From: Arthrobacter sp. AK04
GTDB taxonomy: Bacteria > Actinomycetota > Actinomycetes > Actinomycetales > Micrococcaceae
Assembly (NCBI RefSeq): GCF_021129155.1
Contig: NZ_JAJOMC010000047.1
Coordinates: 1 to 37,873 of the forward strand
Reading direction: 5' to 3'
Length of the DNA stretch: 37,873 nt
Part shown: piece by piece, positions 37,778-37,873 of the stretch
How the letters are laid out: the number at the start of each line of letters is the position of its first letter
How positions within the stretch are numbered: position 1 is the first letter of the stretch
Translations under genes and position numbers: made by a program
Notes under the pieces: generated by a model
The model's input: only the letters and a program-made list of their open reading frames with translations
The model's database searches: none
Told to the model about the DNA's origin: nothing

Positions 37778-37873
37778 GCCGATTTAGTGCGCCCCCCCCG
37801 GGGGCGGGGGGGTTTAAAAATGGGTTGTCGCGGCAGGATTTTAATACGCGCCGGAGTTAAAACCCCCGCCCCA
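37778..37873. other. Low-quality right end of the contig
   Basis: Runs of C and G, TTTAAAAATGGG and TTTTAATACG blocks, and no coding pattern. Like the left end, this looks like degenerate end-of-contig sequence. In related genomes infC would be expected nearby. Confidence 0.55.

Overview
The window is a 37.9 kb stretch of high-GC (roughly two-thirds G+C) actinobacterial chromosome. Gene order (M16 protease - dapB - dapA - RNase J - ftsK - pgsA - cinA - clgR - DUF3046 - recA - recX - miaB - miaA - dapF - hflX - dinG - lexA - LysM - hisC/B/H/A) and protein details point to the Micrococcaceae, most likely Arthrobacter/Pseudarthrobacter (inference from remembered synteny, no search was run). Both extreme ends (about 1-125 and 37778-37873) are degenerate G/C homopolymer sequence and look like unreliable contig ends.

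Layout. 176-1519: M16 zinc protease. 1589-2113: small DUF1579-like protein. 2331-8378: molybdenum cofactor (Moco) block, with moaDA on the minus strand and, divergently, a membrane-anchored molybdopterin oxidoreductase followed by moeA-moaC-mogA-moaE. 8515-12722: lysine/peptidoglycan precursor genes dapB and dapA, separated by a small membrane protein, a DUF418-type acyltransferase-like membrane protein and a LexA-controlled short DUF222-like ORF. 12764-18650: RNase J, FtsK translocase, phosphatidylglycerophosphate synthase, CinA. 18818-22019: clgR, marR, DUF3046, recA, recX. 22038-25477: miaB, miaA, dapF. 25449-30153: a RsmC-like methyltransferase (minus), a long regulatory gap with a seven-codon ORF, hflX, dinG. 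30247-31721: lexA (minus) and a divergent LysM membrane protein. 31852-35427: hisC-hisB-hisH-small membrane protein-hisA. 35442-37673: SseB-family protein and an MFS transporter.

Themes. (1) SOS response: four LexA-box-like palindromes (11081, 20177, 31123, 31190) sit at a DUF222-like ORF, recA, lexA and the LysM gene. (2) Leaderless transcription: at least fifteen genes have a TANNNT-like -10 hexamer placed so that transcription should begin on or beside the start codon; GTG starts lie 6 nt and most ATG starts 7 nt after the hexamer. This pattern also fixes several start codons. (3) Moco synthesis is clustered with a polytopic oxidoreductase that has four hydrophobic segments before an internal twin-arginine segment, matching dual Sec/Tat-inserted proteins. 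(4) hflX is preceded by a promoter, a leaderless micro-ORF (MFLIFE) and a roughly 350-nt structured region, which could be a drug- or ribosome-responsive attenuator. No tRNA, rRNA, CRISPR array, insertion sequence or prophage was seen.
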